A stretch of DNA of 64,000 bases from Microbacterium sp. CH12i. Lineage in GTDB: Bacteria > Actinomycetota > Actinomycetes > Actinomycetales > Microbacteriaceae. This document shows, one piece after another, positions 8,467-20,376 of this stretch; the first letter of the stretch is position 1; every line of letters starts with the position of its first letter. A program made the translations under genes and the position numbers. Location: contig NZ_JHET01000003.1 of the NCBI RefSeq assembly GCF_000685355.1, forward strand, positions 1 to 64,000, given 5' to 3'. The notes under the pieces were generated by a model. The model searched no databases, was not told where the DNA came from, and was given only the letters and a program-made list of their open reading frames with translations.

Positions 8467-10434
8467 TCAGGCCGGCTCTGCCACAGGGCCAGGTGGTTCG
8501 GGGGGAGTGTCTACCGGTGGCTCTGGCGCGGGAGCTGCGGGCGGAATATCCGCCGGGGGGAAGCTCTGCCGGGGGTGTGGTGTCGACCGGAGGCGTGGTG
8601 TCTGCGGGCGGCGTTTCTGCCGGGGGAGTTGTGTCTGTGGGAGGGGTGGTTTCTGCCGGAGGTGTGGTGTCTGCGGGCGGGGTGTCCGTCGGCGGCGGGG
8701 TGTCGGCGGGAGGAGTCTCTGCTGGGGGAGCGGCGTCTGCGGGCAGAGTCTCAACGGGAGGTGTCGTGTCTGCCGGAGGTATGGTCTGGGGCGGCTCCGC
8801 GTCCGGAGGGGAACTCGGCTCTACTCTCGGACCCGATGCGGCCGGCTCGACGCCTTCGCGCGGCGGTGTCGAAGTGGACGGAGCATCCGGTTCGGCGATC
8901 TTGCGGGTGCGGTTCACCGGCGTCGATGGTTCGTCGCGTGTGACGTTTCGTTCGTTATTCGTTGACGGAGGAGCGGATGCCGGGGGCACGACGGGTGCTG
9001 CGGGCTGCACCGCCACAGCCTCTGCCGCCTCCATCGCTCTAAAAGGCGACACGATGCGCACAGCCGCGTCGGCGATCTCCTGAACGTAGTCGGGCCAGCG
9101 TGAGCCGGCGGCAGTGGTGTTACTGAAGATGATTGCGAAAGCGATAAGCGCGGCGGCGACGCTAAGAAGAATCGGCGACTTCGGCCACCACGACTTACGG
9201 GTTGCCGGGCGCGAGATCGTCAGCGGGCCGGCGCGTGCGGGGGCGGGTACCAACTCCGTGCTTGCTGCGGACGTGGACTGCTCTCCCGCGGGCACCAACT
9301 CCGTACCGACGACCGAACTCTTGAGTGACACCAACGCCGGTGCGTGAACAAGAGCGCCTTCTTGCAGCCGTTCGAGAGCGATTTGCGCCGCGCCCAACGC
9401 CGCGGTGCCGTTGGTATCAGGATCCGCGAAAATCGGTAGATCGAATCGTTCGGATAGGCGTTGGGCGACGAGGGGGATGCGCGCCGAACCGCCAGTGAGC
9501 ACGATGGCCTCAAGCCGCTCGGCCGCGACGCCCGCTGATTCGATCGCGAGCTCCAGTGCGTCCAGAGTCTTTGCCAGATCGGCATCGATCAGGCTTTCGA
9601 ACTCGGAACGGTTGATGCGCACGCTTGCGTTGCCCGATGCGAGCTGTACGGGGACTGTGGCATCCGCCTCGAACGACAGCGTCACTTTGGCTTTCACGAC
9701 GTCGCCTCGCAACTGTGCAAGGTCGAGCGGAATCGCGCCAAGGTCTGCACCGGTTGCGATCACTTGCCGCAACACCGCATCGTCGAAGTTCGCGCCGCCT
9801 AGGTCGTCGATGTGGATCTGCTCGCCGACGATCTGGTATTCGGGTGTGATGGCTGCTCTTCGGTTCAGCACCAGGCGTCGAAGCGCGTGCCGCCGAGGTC
9901 GTAGACCGCGAGCAGCTGGCCCGACTTCAGCGGATGCTCAATCTCGTAACGCCGTGCACTGGCGATCGGTTCGGCGACCAGGATGGCGCTGCCAATGCCC
10001 ACCCGCGTGAGCGCGGTGAGCAACCTTGACTGGCGGTGCCCGACCCATGACGGGGGATGCGTAATCGCGATCTGTGCGGGAGGCGCCCCCTCTTGTGCGG
10101 TGACAGAGTCGACGATCCACGCACACATGCGCGCGTACAGCTCTTCCGCAGCCACCGCGTGCCCGCCGACCATTACCGGCGCATCGGCACCGACGCTCTG
10201 CAAGAACTCGCGCACCATCCGTTCGGGCTGTTGCGCGCCGAGTCGTTCAGCGTCATCACCGAAGAAGAGTGATCGGTGGGCGTCTGCGAACACCCCGGAA
10301 GACGTGCTGTGCTGGCTAGTTCCTAGCGAGCACAGAACGATTTCGGCACGCTCACCCCGAGAGACACGGGCAATAGCTGAAACGACACGGCTGTTGCCGA
10401 TATCAATCGCGAGAGCATAATCAAATTCGCTCAC
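8467..10434 (-). CDS. Hsp70-like protein with membrane helix and Pro/Thr-rich tail, two frameshifts
   Basis: The start is GTG 10434 with GGGGGA about 9 nt upstream. The N-terminal half is an actin-fold ATPase of the Hsp70 superfamily: phosphate-1 loop AIDIGNSRVV, phosphate-2 YDLGGTRFDA and adenosine motif VLTGGSARIPL. There is no typical DnaK substrate domain. Instead one membrane helix (ILLSVAAALIAFAIIFSN) is followed by an outside-facing Pro/Thr/Asp repeat tail built on TPPADTPP. The frame breaks at about 9871, where adding one G restores DAWVLNRRAA. It breaks again in a run of six C near 8555-8560, where five C would give a Pro-rich end at 8467. The restored length is about 655 residues. 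It heads the - strand operon of the island. Confidence 0.82.
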
Positions 10435-10486
10435 GCAGTTCGATCCCCCAAAGATCTGGACCGCCTTGCGGCCCTGGGTGATGATC

Positions 10487-10492
10487 ACTATA
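10487..10492 (-). promoter_or_regulatory. Candidate -10 box for hsp70-like gene
   Basis: TATAGT reads on the - strand about 55 bp before the GTG start. No convincing -35 hexamer is visible, so this is a -10 match only. Confidence 0.4.
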
Positions 10493-10573
10493 GAGCTGAA
10501 GTAGCGGCTCCACCAGAGGCACTTGGATGCGGGTCCGGGCCGTCGCAGCGCGTATCCGCTCTAGGGTGGAGCA

Positions 10574-11502
10574 GTGAGTATCGACGCATCCCCACGCGAC
10601 CGCGCCCTCGGCGGCGCATATGCCGGCGGGGCATATCTGCTCTGGGGAATCCTCCCGATGTACTTCCTGTTGCTCGCGCCGACAGGGCCGTGGGAAATCG
10701 TCGCCGCACGCGTGCTGTTTTCCTTCGTCTTCTGCCTGCTACTTCTCACTGCAGCAGGCGGCTGGCGGCGCATCATGCGATCATCCGCCAGCCGCGACTA
10801 CTCGGCTGGACCGCGCTCGCCGGAGCGCTGATCTACGTCAACTGGCAGGTGTTCGTCATCGGAACCCTCAGCGGACACGTCGTCGAAACCGCACTTGGCT
10901 ACTTCATCAATCCGATCACCACCGTGTTGCTCGGCGTGTTTGTGCTGCGCGAGCGCATCCGGCGGTTGCAGTGGGTCGCGATCGGCATCGCGGCCCTCGC
11001 TGTCGTGGTGATCATCATCGGTTATGGCTCATTCCCGTGGATCGCGCTGTCGCTGACAGCATCCTTCGGGGTTTATGGGCTCATCAAGAAGAAAATCGGG
11101 CCAGCAGTGGATGCCGTGAGCGGCCTGACCCTCGAATCGTTCTGGCTCATCCCGGTCGCCGTCGTGCAGCTCATCATCGTCGCTCAGACTTCAGGCATTA
11201 CATTCGGCACTGTGAGTGTGTGGCACACGTCACTCCTGGTGTTCGCCGGAATCGCGACCGCGGTGCCGCTGTTGCTATTCGCCGCCGGCGCCCGCCGCAT
11301 CAACCTCACGGTCATCGGAATGATCCAATTCATGACGCCGATCATGCAGTTCCTTACCGGGGTGCTCATCCTGCACGAGCCGATGCCGACCGAACGGCTG
11401 ATCGGATTCGTCATCGTATGGGTCGCTGTGGGTGTATTCGTGATCGACCTGGTTCTCGCCGCGCGGCGCGGTCGGCGCACCCGTGCGGCTGCGGTGGTGT
11501 GA
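10574..11502 (+). CDS. rarD: RarD/EamA-family transporter, frameshifted near 10779
   Basis: This is a ten-helix drug/metabolite transporter of the RarD type (about 309 residues after repair). The N-terminus runs GGAYLLWGILPMYF. The frame breaks at about 10779; one added base joins GGWRRIM to IIRQPRLLGW. The second part has the typical VNWQVFVIGTLSGHVVETAL and LGYFINPITTVLLGV. The GTG start at 10574 follows GGGTGGAG, and TAGGGT at 10562-10567 may serve as the -10. The family exports small metabolites or drugs; the substrate is unknown. It is transcribed divergently from the hsp70-like operon. Confidence 0.85.
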
Positions 11503-11658
11503 GCGCGCAGTTCGCACCCGTCTGAGAACACGAGCGATCCCGGTTCAGGATCGTTAACGCACCGAGACACTCGCACGCTCTCAACGCGCACGTGACGCTC
11601 TATGGTTAGAGCACCCGATTGTGGTCACATTCCACGTTCAGTTACGCAAGGGAGCATC

Positions 11659-12920
11659 ATGAACGCATTGAAGGGCTCGCGCACAGCGAGGGTCTTCGCC
11701 GGAATCGCGCTACTCAGCGCTTCCGCACTTGTCATTGCCGGTTGTGCCAGCACGCCCACCGACACCCCGTCAGGCGACAGCGCAAAGCCAGCGGGCGATC
11801 TGACACTCAAGATGGGATCGCTGCTGCCGCAGACCGGTGAGCTGTCGTTCCTCGGCCCGCCGATGGAAGCAGGAAGTCAGCTCGCCGTGCAGGAGGTCAA
11901 CGACGCCGATGCCGGCATCCAGATCGATCTGACCCCCACTGACGAGGGCGACACGAACACCAAGGCATACGAGACCTCGATCTCGAAGCTCCAGAGCGAG
12001 GGCGTCTCCGCTGTCGTCGAGCCGCAGCATCCGGCGTCTCCAAGCTGATCCTCGACGGCAACGTCAGCGCAGGAATCCTCCAGATCTCGGCGTCGAACAC
12101 GTCGCCCGACTTCACTGCCTGGGACGACAAGGGGCTCTACTTCCGCACCGCCCCCAGCGACCTGCTGCAGGGCGAGGTCCTCGGCAACCTCATCGCCGAG
12201 GACGGCCACAAGACGCTGGGCGTGATCTACCAGAACGACGCCTACGGTACCGGTCTGTTCGACGCGATCAAGACGACGTTCGAGGGCACTGGCGGAGAGG
12301 TCGTCGCAGACGCATCCTTCAACGTCGGTGATGCGCAGTTCGATGCACAGGTCGCAACGATCAAGGCTCAGAACCCGGATGCTGTCGCCATCGTCTCGTT
12401 CGAGCAGTTCAAGACGATCGGGCCGCTCCTCGTGAACGCCGGCATCTCGGCAGACAAGTTCTACCTTGTTGACGGGAACCTCTCCAACACCTACGGCGCG
12501 GACTTCCCGGTCTCGCTGGAGGGTGCGAAGGGCACCAAGCCGGGCCCTGCTCTCGAAGACGACTTCGTCGAGCGTCTGAACACGCTGTGGACCGGTCTCG
12601 GCAACCCCGAGATCGCTGACCAGACGTATGCGGCTGAGGCGTACGACGCCGTCATCCTCGTGGCGCTGGCATCGCTCGCCGCCGGTTCGACCGAGGGCGC
12701 CGACATCGCCACGAAGATGCAGGAAGTCTCGGGCGGCTCGGGTGATGGTGAGAAGTGCACCAGCTTCGCCGACTGCGCGAAGATCATCAACGACGGTGGC
12801 ACGGCCGACTATGACGGCTACTCCGGCGACATCACGTTCGACGAGAACGGTGACCCGAAGGGCGCCGCGATCGGTATCTTCCAGTACGGTGCGGACAACA
12901 CCTACTCGCGGATCAACTGA
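11659..12920 (+). CDS. livK: Branched-chain amino-acid ABC transporter lipoprotein, frameshifted near 12019
   Basis: The protein begins at ATG 11659 behind AAGGGAG. It has a lipoprotein signal with lipobox VIAGC, then a type I periplasmic-binding fold (about 420 residues after repair). The frame breaks at about 12019; adding one G gives VVGAAASGVSKLILDGN. The second half (GVIYQNDAYGTGLFDAI) is typical of Leu/Ile/Val-binding or amide-binding proteins. The matching permease and ATPase genes are convergent on the - strand across a shared terminator, so this component has its own promoter. It is anchored outside the membrane and delivers substrate to LivH/LivM. Confidence 0.88.
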
Positions 12921-12930
12921 TCTGACACAT

Positions 12931-12971
12931 ACGACGAGGGCCTCGGATGTTGCATCCGAGGCCCTCGTCGT
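12931..12971. terminator. Bidirectional terminator between livK and livF
   Basis: A perfect 19-bp inverted repeat with a 3-nt loop lies 10 bp after livK and 56 bp after the end of livF on the other strand. It is symmetric and can end both convergent transcripts. Confidence 0.9.
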
Positions 12972-13026
12972 TGCTAACTGCCGAGGCGTACAGGCGAGGA
13001 GACCGGCTCCGCGACCGGCGAGACCG

Positions 13027-13800
13027 CTACGCGGCGTCGGTGCCGAGCGTGCCCAGGTAGAGCCCGATGACCTTCTCGTCGTTGAGCAGATCGCGACCGG
13101 TGCCCTCGTACGCGCTGGTGCCATGATCGAGCACATAGGCGCGGTCGCAGATCTGCAGGCAACGGCGGGCGTTCTGCTCGACCATGATTGTGGTGACGCC
13201 GGCCTTGTTGATGTCGGAGACGCGGATGAACGCGTCATCCTGTCGCACAGGGGAAAGGCCGGCGGAAGGCTCATCCAGCAGCAGCACCGAAGGGTCCATC
13301 ATCAGCGCCCGCGACATCGCCACCATCTGGCGCTCACCGCCGGAGAGCGAGCCCGCGCGCTGCTTCAGGCGCGTGCCGAGTTCGGCGAAGATGCTGCTGA
13401 CGAACTCCAGTCGCTCGGCGTAGATCTTCGGGTTCTGGTACAGCCCCATCTGCAGGTTCTCCTCGATGGAGAGCGACGGGAAAACGTTGTTCGTCTGGGG
13501 CACGAATGCCACACCGCGCCGTACGAGCTTGTCGGCTTTGAGACCGATGATGCTCTCGCCGTTGAGGGTGATCTCGCCGCTGCGCACGTTCACCATGCCG
13601 AACATCGCCTTGAGCAGCGTCGACTTGCCCGCGCCGTTCGGTCCGATGATGCCGATCAGTTCACCCTGCCTGGCGACCAGGTTCGCGCCGTTGAGGATGT
13701 TCACGCCGGGAAGATAGCCCGCGTGCACGTCCTTGAGCTCGACCACGACGTCATCGTTCGACGACGCCTGCGCGGGGGTTGCTGTGCTGTCGACGCTCAT
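13027..13800 (-). CDS. livF: Branched-chain amino-acid ABC transporter ATPase LivF
   Basis: The 257-residue ATPase is intact. It shows Walker A GPNGAGKST, signature LSGGERQMVA and Walker B VLLLDEPSAGLSP; the sequence after the D-loop is typical of the LivF subtype. It is the last gene of the livHMGF operon and its ATG overlaps the livG stop by 4 nt. It energises uptake together with LivG on the cytoplasmic face of the permease. Confidence 0.93.
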   Translation of the reverse strand: MSVDSTATPAQASSNDDVVVELKDVHAGYLPGVNILNGANLVARQGELIGIIGPNGAGKSTLLKAMFGMVNVRSGEITLNGESIIGLKADKLVRRGVAFVPQTNNVFPSLSIEENLQMGLYQNPKIYAERLEFVSSIFAELGTRLKQRAGSLSGGERQMVAMSRALMMDPSVLLLDEPSAGLSPVRQDDAFIRVSDINKAGVTTIMVEQNARRCLQICDRAYVLDHGTSAYEGTGRDLLNDEKVIGLYLGTLGTDAA

Positions 13801-14824
13801 GCTGTGCCCTTCTGGTCGGTGTCGGCGGTGCTCGTCGCGGCGAGTTCCGCCTCCGCCTCGGCCTCGATCTGTGCGCGCAACTTCCGCGCGGCAGCATCCT
13901 GAACGACCGGAATCCGCCCCGTAACCGCGCCGAGGTCGACATCCTGGTGGGCTCCGAGATAGGCGTCCACGACGGCGGGGTCGCTCATGACCTCGTCCGG
14001 GGGCCCCTCTGCCACCACGCGGCCCTCTGCCATCACGACGACCCAGTCTGCGATGTGGCGCACCATATGCATGTCGTGCTCGACGAACAGCACTGTCATG
14101 CCCAGCTCTTTCAGGTCAAGAATGTGCTCGAGCAGTGACTGCGTCAGTGCGGGGTTCACCCCGGCCATCGGCTCGTCGAGCATGACCAGCGTCGGGTCGC
14201 TCATGAGGCGCGCGCCATCTCCAACAGTTTTCGCTGCCCGCCGGAGAGCGAGGCTGCGAAGTCGTTCTCCTTGGCGTCGAGTTTGAACCGCGCGAGCAGC
14301 TCGCGCGCCTTGTCTTCGATCTCGTTGTCCTGTTTGCGCCATAGGAAGGGGAACAGGCTGCTCCAGAACCCCTCGCCGCGCTGGTGAGGCGCACCGAGCT
14401 TCATGTTCTCCAGCACGGTGAGCAGCGACAGCGACTTGGTCAGCTGGAACGTGCGCACCTGCCCCATCCGCGCCACTTTGAACGACGGGATGCCGGCGAG
14501 ATTCTTGCCGTCGAACGACCAGGTGCCGGTGTTGGGCTTGTCGAAACCGCAGAGCAGGTTGAACAGGGTTGTCTTGCCGGCACCGTTGGGGCCGATGAGA
14601 GCGGTGATCGCGCCACGAGGGATCTCGACGTGGTCGACATCGACGGCCATCAGTCCGCCGAATCGGCGCTGCACGGCGTCTGCGATGAGAATCGGGTCTA
14701 CTTTGGCGACCCCAGGCTTCGCGGGGCCTTTTGCGAGTCCGGTCGCCTTCGGCCGACGGATGCTGCCGGTTGGCGGCGCGGCGACAGGCTCAGGGACCGG
14801 TTCGGGGGTCAGTTCATTTGACAA
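13797..14824 (-). CDS. livG: Branched-chain amino-acid ABC transporter ATPase LivG, frameshifted near 14207
   Basis: After a Pro/Lys-rich N-terminal extension of about 45 residues comes an ABC ATPase with Walker A GPNGAGKTT, signature LSGGQRKLLEMARA and Walker B LVMLDEPMAGVNP (about 342 residues). The frame breaks at about 14207; one added C joins MARA to LMSDPTLVMLDEP. The likely start is TTG 14824, preceded by GAGGGAG and overlapping the end of livM. An Ala/Glu-rich C-terminal tail ends at 13797. The other members of the operon are present, so the break is probably a sequence error. Confidence 0.88.
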
Positions 14825-15791
14825 AGGTCATCTCCCTCTTGTCTCCGAGGATGCCCTGCGGACGGTAGATCACGAGCAGCATCAGCGCCACACCGACGAG
14901 GATGAAGCGGATGCTGCCGGCCTGGCTGCCGGAGATCGGCAGGATTCCGGCCGATGCGAGATCGGGCAGCAGGTTGCCGAGGAAGGCGAACACGAGCCAG
15001 AAGAGCACCGCGCCCAGCGTCGGTCCGAATACGGTGGCCGCACCGCCGAGCAGCAGGATCGTCCACAGGAAGAATGTCAGCGACGTCGTGTAGCTGCCGG
15101 GGACGACCGCCGAGGGCAGCACGAACACGATGCCACCGGCGGCGCCTATCATGCCGCCGATCACCAGTGACTGCATCTTGTAGGCGAAGACGTTCTTGCC
15201 GAGCGAGCGCACAGCATCCTCATCTTCGCGGATGCCCTTGAGTACTCGCCCCCATGGGCTGCGCATGAGCGCCCACACCAGCAAGATCGCCACGGCCAGC
15301 AAGAGCAGGCCGAATACGCGGGTCCACAGGTCGTTCTCGTTGTAGGTCCACGGACCGAAGCCGTAGGTGCCTTCCGGGAACGGGTTGGCGTCGCGGAATC
15401 CCGAGTGGTATCCGGCCAGACCATCAGCGGAGTTCGTCCACTCGTCGAAGAGCTGCGTCGTGAACAGCAGCCGGACGATCTCGCCGGCCGCGATCGTCGC
15501 GATCGCGAGATAGTCGGCGCGCAGTCGCAGGGTCGGGATGCCGAGCAGAATGGCGAACAGAGCCCCGCCTAGCAGGCCGACCAGCATGCCCAGCCACCAG
15601 GGAAGACCGAAGCTGAGGACGGTGATGGCGTAGCCGTAGCCGCCGACGGCCATGAACGCCGCCATACCGAAGTTGAGCAGACCGGCGTAGCCGAAGTGCA
15701 CGGCCAATCCGGTCGCCGCCAAGGCGTAAGCGATCGTGACCGGGCTCAAAAGGTACGCGGCGGTGTTGCCGAAAATGCTGCCGAAGTCCAT
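14814..15791 (-). CDS. livM: Branched-chain amino-acid ABC transporter permease LivM
   Basis: The intact 325-residue protein has about eight membrane helices and the LivM family landmarks HFGYAGLLNFGMAAFMAVGG and IREDEDAVRSLGKN (the loop that couples to the ATPases). It starts 3 bp after livH and overlaps livG by 11 nt. It forms half of the membrane channel with LivH. Confidence 0.92.
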   Translation of the reverse strand: MDFGSIFGNTAAYLLSPVTIAYALAATGLAVHFGYAGLLNFGMAAFMAVGGYGYAITVLSFGLPWWLGMLVGLLGGALFAILLGIPTLRLRADYLAIATIAAGEIVRLLFTTQLFDEWTNSADGLAGYHSGFRDANPFPEGTYGFGPWTYNENDLWTRVFGLLLLAVAILLVWALMRSPWGRVLKGIREDEDAVRSLGKNVFAYKMQSLVIGGMIGAAGGIVFVLPSAVVPGSYTTSLTFFLWTILLLGGAATVFGPTLGAVLFWLVFAFLGNLLPDLASAGILPISGSQAGSIRFILVGVALMLLVIYRPQGILGDKREMTFVK

Positions 15792-15794
15792 GCG

Positions 15795-17107
15795 TCAGCC
15801 CAGCCTTTCTCGTCGTCCGAGCAAGCCCTGCGGCCGGATCAACAGAATGAGGATCAGCGCCACCAGAGCGCTCGCGTACTTCAGGTCGGAGGGGATCCAC
15901 AGCGTGGAGACCTCAACGGCGATGCCGACGATGAGTGAGCCGAGTAGTGCGCCGAACGCCGTACCCAAGCCGCCGAGGGTGATCGCGCAGAAGATGAGCA
16001 GCAGCATCTGCATGCCCATGTCCCACCGCACACCGGGTCGGAAATATCCCCAGAGGACGCCAGAGATCGCCGCGAGCACGCCGGCGAGAATCCAGACGAT
16101 GCGAATCACCTTGTCGACGTCGATGCCGGATGCCGCGGCCAGCTGCGGATTGTCCGAGATCGCCCTGGTCGCCTTGCCGATGCGGGTGCGCGTGAGGAAG
16201 AAGGCGACGGCGACGATGACGACGATGCTCACTCCCATCGCGATCATATCGATGTACGACAGCGAGACCGGACCGAGCTGGATCGGCGTCGCCCCGGCGC
16301 CGGGCAGCTGCAGCGTGCTACCGCCGATGACGTAGTTGAACGCGTAGCGGAGTGCGAGCGACAACCCGATGCTGACAATCATGAGCTGAACGATGCCGAG
16401 TCCGCGGCGGCGAAGCGGATTCCACAGGCCTGCATCCAATGCCCAGCCCAACAGGCCGCCACCGACCACCGCAGCGACGATGCCGAGCCACACCGGCAGA
16501 TGCCAGAACGTGGTGAAGAGGACCGCGACGACGCCGCCCCAGGTCACCATCTCCGCGTGGGCGAAGTTGGAGAGCCTCGTGGTGCCGTAGATCAGCGCGG
16601 CGCCCATGGAGGCGAGTGCCAGCAGGAGGCCGAAGTTCAGGCCTCCGACGAGCCGGGAGAGCAGCTGATCGCCGAAAGATTCGGTCTCGCGCACTCCTTC
16701 ACCGAGGAAGAGGTTGACGATCTTGGTGCCGGTGAGTCCGAACTCCACCTCTTGCGACGCAGAGTCGCCCTCGACGATCACGCCTTCGGGAGTGTGTCCT
16801 CATCGACGGTGAGGGTGTACTTCTCTTTCTCGGGCACGTAAAGGCGCCATTTGCCGTCAGCATCCGTCTCGGTCTTGGCATCGAAGCCGTTTCCGTCGAC
16901 CGCGACGGTGACGCCCTCGACAGGCTTGTCATCGAACGTGATCACACCCGCGAAGTAGAAGTCAGTGACCTCTTGCCCGTCGTCGGTTGTGCTCGCCGAT
17001 GCGGCATAAGGATGCTGCATAACTACCGCTCCGAGAGCGAAGAGAATGCCGATGAACGCAACCAGCCAGGGCCGGAGTCGTCGAACGGGCGTTGTTGTGG
17101 GTCCCAC
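15795..17107 (-). CDS. livH: LivH-type permease with N-terminal extracellular beta domain, frameshifted near 16787
   Basis: The frame from GTG 17107 (GGAGG about 7 nt upstream) encodes a signal peptide or first helix (LVAFIGILFALGAVVM) and a short beta-sandwich resembling carboxypeptidase-regulatory/Cna-B modules (VITFDDKPVEGVTVAVDG; GKWRLYVPEKEKYTLTV). It breaks at about 16787. One added G gives TLPEGVIVEGDSAS and runs into a complete LivH permease with eight helices (about 437 residues in all). The shift removes what would otherwise be two adjoining genes of 109 and 328 residues. The fused domain would sit outside the membrane, where it could meet the LivK lipoprotein. Confidence 0.82.
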
Positions 17108-17223
17108 GCAACCTCCACTTTGAGTGCTGTCACTGCATCATCGGGTGTGATCCGCAGTGAGGGGCGACGCATTTGAGCGTAGTGCGCGATCTGCGATTTT
17201 CCTACCGACGAGCTGGAATGTGA

Positions 17224-18813
<1,590 letters not shown>

Positions 18814-19236
18814 GGGCTTCGCGTTGAGTGGGGGGTGGATGCTGCGGCATCCGCCCCCACTTGCGTTTCTCGGGTCTCCATTTGCGCGTGAGACACCAAA
18901 TTGAGCATGGGCCCGCAAATTCTGCGTGCGACACCACACCTCCAGTGATGTCCCACGCCGAGAATGCTGACTCGCGAAGAACGTGATGTCTCCGCCTTTG
19001 CGTCAGTGCAGTCTTGGCGCCAGGGCGCGCTGGATGAGGGAGCGCGCGGAGGTGTCGAAGTTGGTCGCCTGCCCCACTATTAGCGGCAATGTGCGACCCT
19101 CGCCAAGGGTGCGGGGCCGGTGCGAGGAACGGTGGTCTATTGCTGAGGATGACCGTCGATGACGCCGCATGACCGCGTGTGACGAGGAATGACGGATGCT
19201 GCGCGCAGGAGAGGTCGCTGTCGCTACTGTCGCGGC
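18814..19236. other. 423-bp intergenic region after guaB
   Basis: The region starts with an imperfect terminator (18828-18860). It also holds two similar 18-bp segments at 18881-18898 and 18919-18936 with the shared core TGCG(T/C)G(T/A)G..ACACCA, possibly a small dispersed intergenic repeat. I see no credible gene in either strand. Confidence 0.5.
18828..18860 (+). terminator. Terminator after guaB
   Basis: A G-rich stem with one bulge and the inner inverted pair GGATGC-TGCG-GCATCC lies 15 bp after the guaB stop. It ends in CCCCCAC and not in a T-run. Confidence 0.65.
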
Positions 19237-19787
19237 ATGACTCTTCTCCAGGAACAGCTCGATACCGTCGCATCCGTCAGTCCCGGCGAGCGCGCAGAGC
19301 GCCTCACCGACGCGGGAACCACGTGGAATGAGCGGATCGCGCGCGACGCTCCAATGCTGCGCTCACATACAAGGTGACCGGACGCGGTGTCGGATCCGTG
19401 GCCACCGAGATCCAGGCGGGGAAGCACCGCTTCCTCGTGGACGAGCCGAGTGGCCTCGCCGGCGATGACGCAGCGGCGAGCCCCGTCGAGTACGCGCTCG
19501 GCGCGCTCGTGTCGTGCCAGGTTGTTGTCTTCCGCCTGTACGCACAGGCACTTGGGCTCACCATCGACGAGATTGAGATCACTGCGGAGGGTGACCTCGA
19601 TGTGCGCAAGCTCTTCGGTATCGACGAGTCTGGCCGAGCGGGATTCCACGACGTTCGGCTGAAGGTCGACATCAGCGGGCCAAATAGCGCCGCTGAGTAC
19701 GAGAACCTCCGCCAGGTCGTCGACGCACACTGCCCCGTACTTGACCTCTTCTCCAACGCGGTGCCGACCGCGAGCGCGTTGGTCTGA
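19237..19787 (+). CDS. OsmC-family protein, frameshifted near 19350
   Basis: The protein (about 183 residues) belongs to the OsmC/Ohr peroxidase superfamily. The start is ATG 19237. The frame breaks at about 19350; one added base reads NAALTYKVTGRGVGSV, as expected for the first strand of the OsmC fold. The two cysteines (LVSCQVVVF and DAHCPVLDLF) fit the redox pair that reduces organic peroxides in this family. The ligand is unknown. The neighbours are an orphan PIN toxin and guaB. Confidence 0.8.
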
Positions 19788-19928
19788 CGCGTCACCCGGC
19801 AGCCGGCCCGGCGGGGGGTGCAGCGGGTCGCTAAATCGGCGTTCTAGCGGCCCACTCTGGCCCATCCCGAGGTGACGCTATCCCACTGCGTATCGATGAG
19901 TGGCGGAGGCACTCGCGGAGGATCGTTC

Positions 19929-20306
19929 GTGAGCGTTCTCGACGCGTCGGCTGTCCTTGCGTTCCTTCAAGGAGAACCTGGCGCTGACCAGGCCGAGCCG
20001 GAGCTCGATGGAGGAGTGATCGGCGCGGCCAACTGGGCCGAGATCGCGCAGAGGGTGCGGGTAGCGGGGGCGGACTGGGCGACAGCCCGCGCACTGCTGC
20101 GGAGTTATACCGTCCGCATTGAACCGGTTTCCGCTGCAGACGCAGAGGCTGCAGCGTCGCTCTGGAAGAGTGGCTCCGGACTTTCGCTGGGCGATCGGCT
20201 CTGCCTTGCGTTGGCAGAACGGCTCGACACCGCTGCACTCACTGCGGATCGAGCGTGGGGTGAGTCCGGGCGGGTCATTCAACTGCGGCCCACGGCATCC
20301 GACTGA
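19929..20306 (+). CDS. PIN-domain protein, VapC-like, without adjacent antitoxin
   Basis: The 125-residue protein begins MSVLDASAVLAFLQGEPGAD, with the first acidic residue of the PIN active site. It ends with LSLGDRLCLALAERL and LTADRAW, which supply the later acidic residues. PIN proteins of this size are usually VapC ribonuclease toxins. The start is GTG 19929 with GCGGAGG upstream. The 141 bp before it cannot hold a full antitoxin and contain stops in all relevant frames, so the toxin appears solitary. The antitoxin could be lost, or damaged by an upstream indel as in nearby genes. Confidence 0.8.
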   Translation: MSVLDASAVLAFLQGEPGADQAEPELDGGVIGAANWAEIAQRVRVAGADWATARALLRSYTVRIEPVSAADAEAAASLWKSGSGLSLGDRLCLALAERLDTAALTADRAWGESGRVIQLRPTASD

Positions 20307-20367
20307 CGCGCGCGGTTTCGCCAACGGTGCAGCCCGCACACGCAATGGTCGCACCCGCTGAGCCGGG

Positions 20368-20373
20368 TAGGCT
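20368..20373 (+). promoter_or_regulatory. -10 box TAGGCT before guaB3
   Basis: TAGGCT ends 3-6 nt before the tandem GTG codons at 20377 and 20380. Spacing of this kind places the transcript start at or near the start codon, so the mRNA is probably leaderless. Confidence 0.55.
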
Positions 20374-20376
20374 GGA

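Noticed and set aside
11877..13274. - strand frame of 465 codons across livK and livF
   Set aside because: It crosses a strong bidirectional terminator and two real genes on opposite strands.
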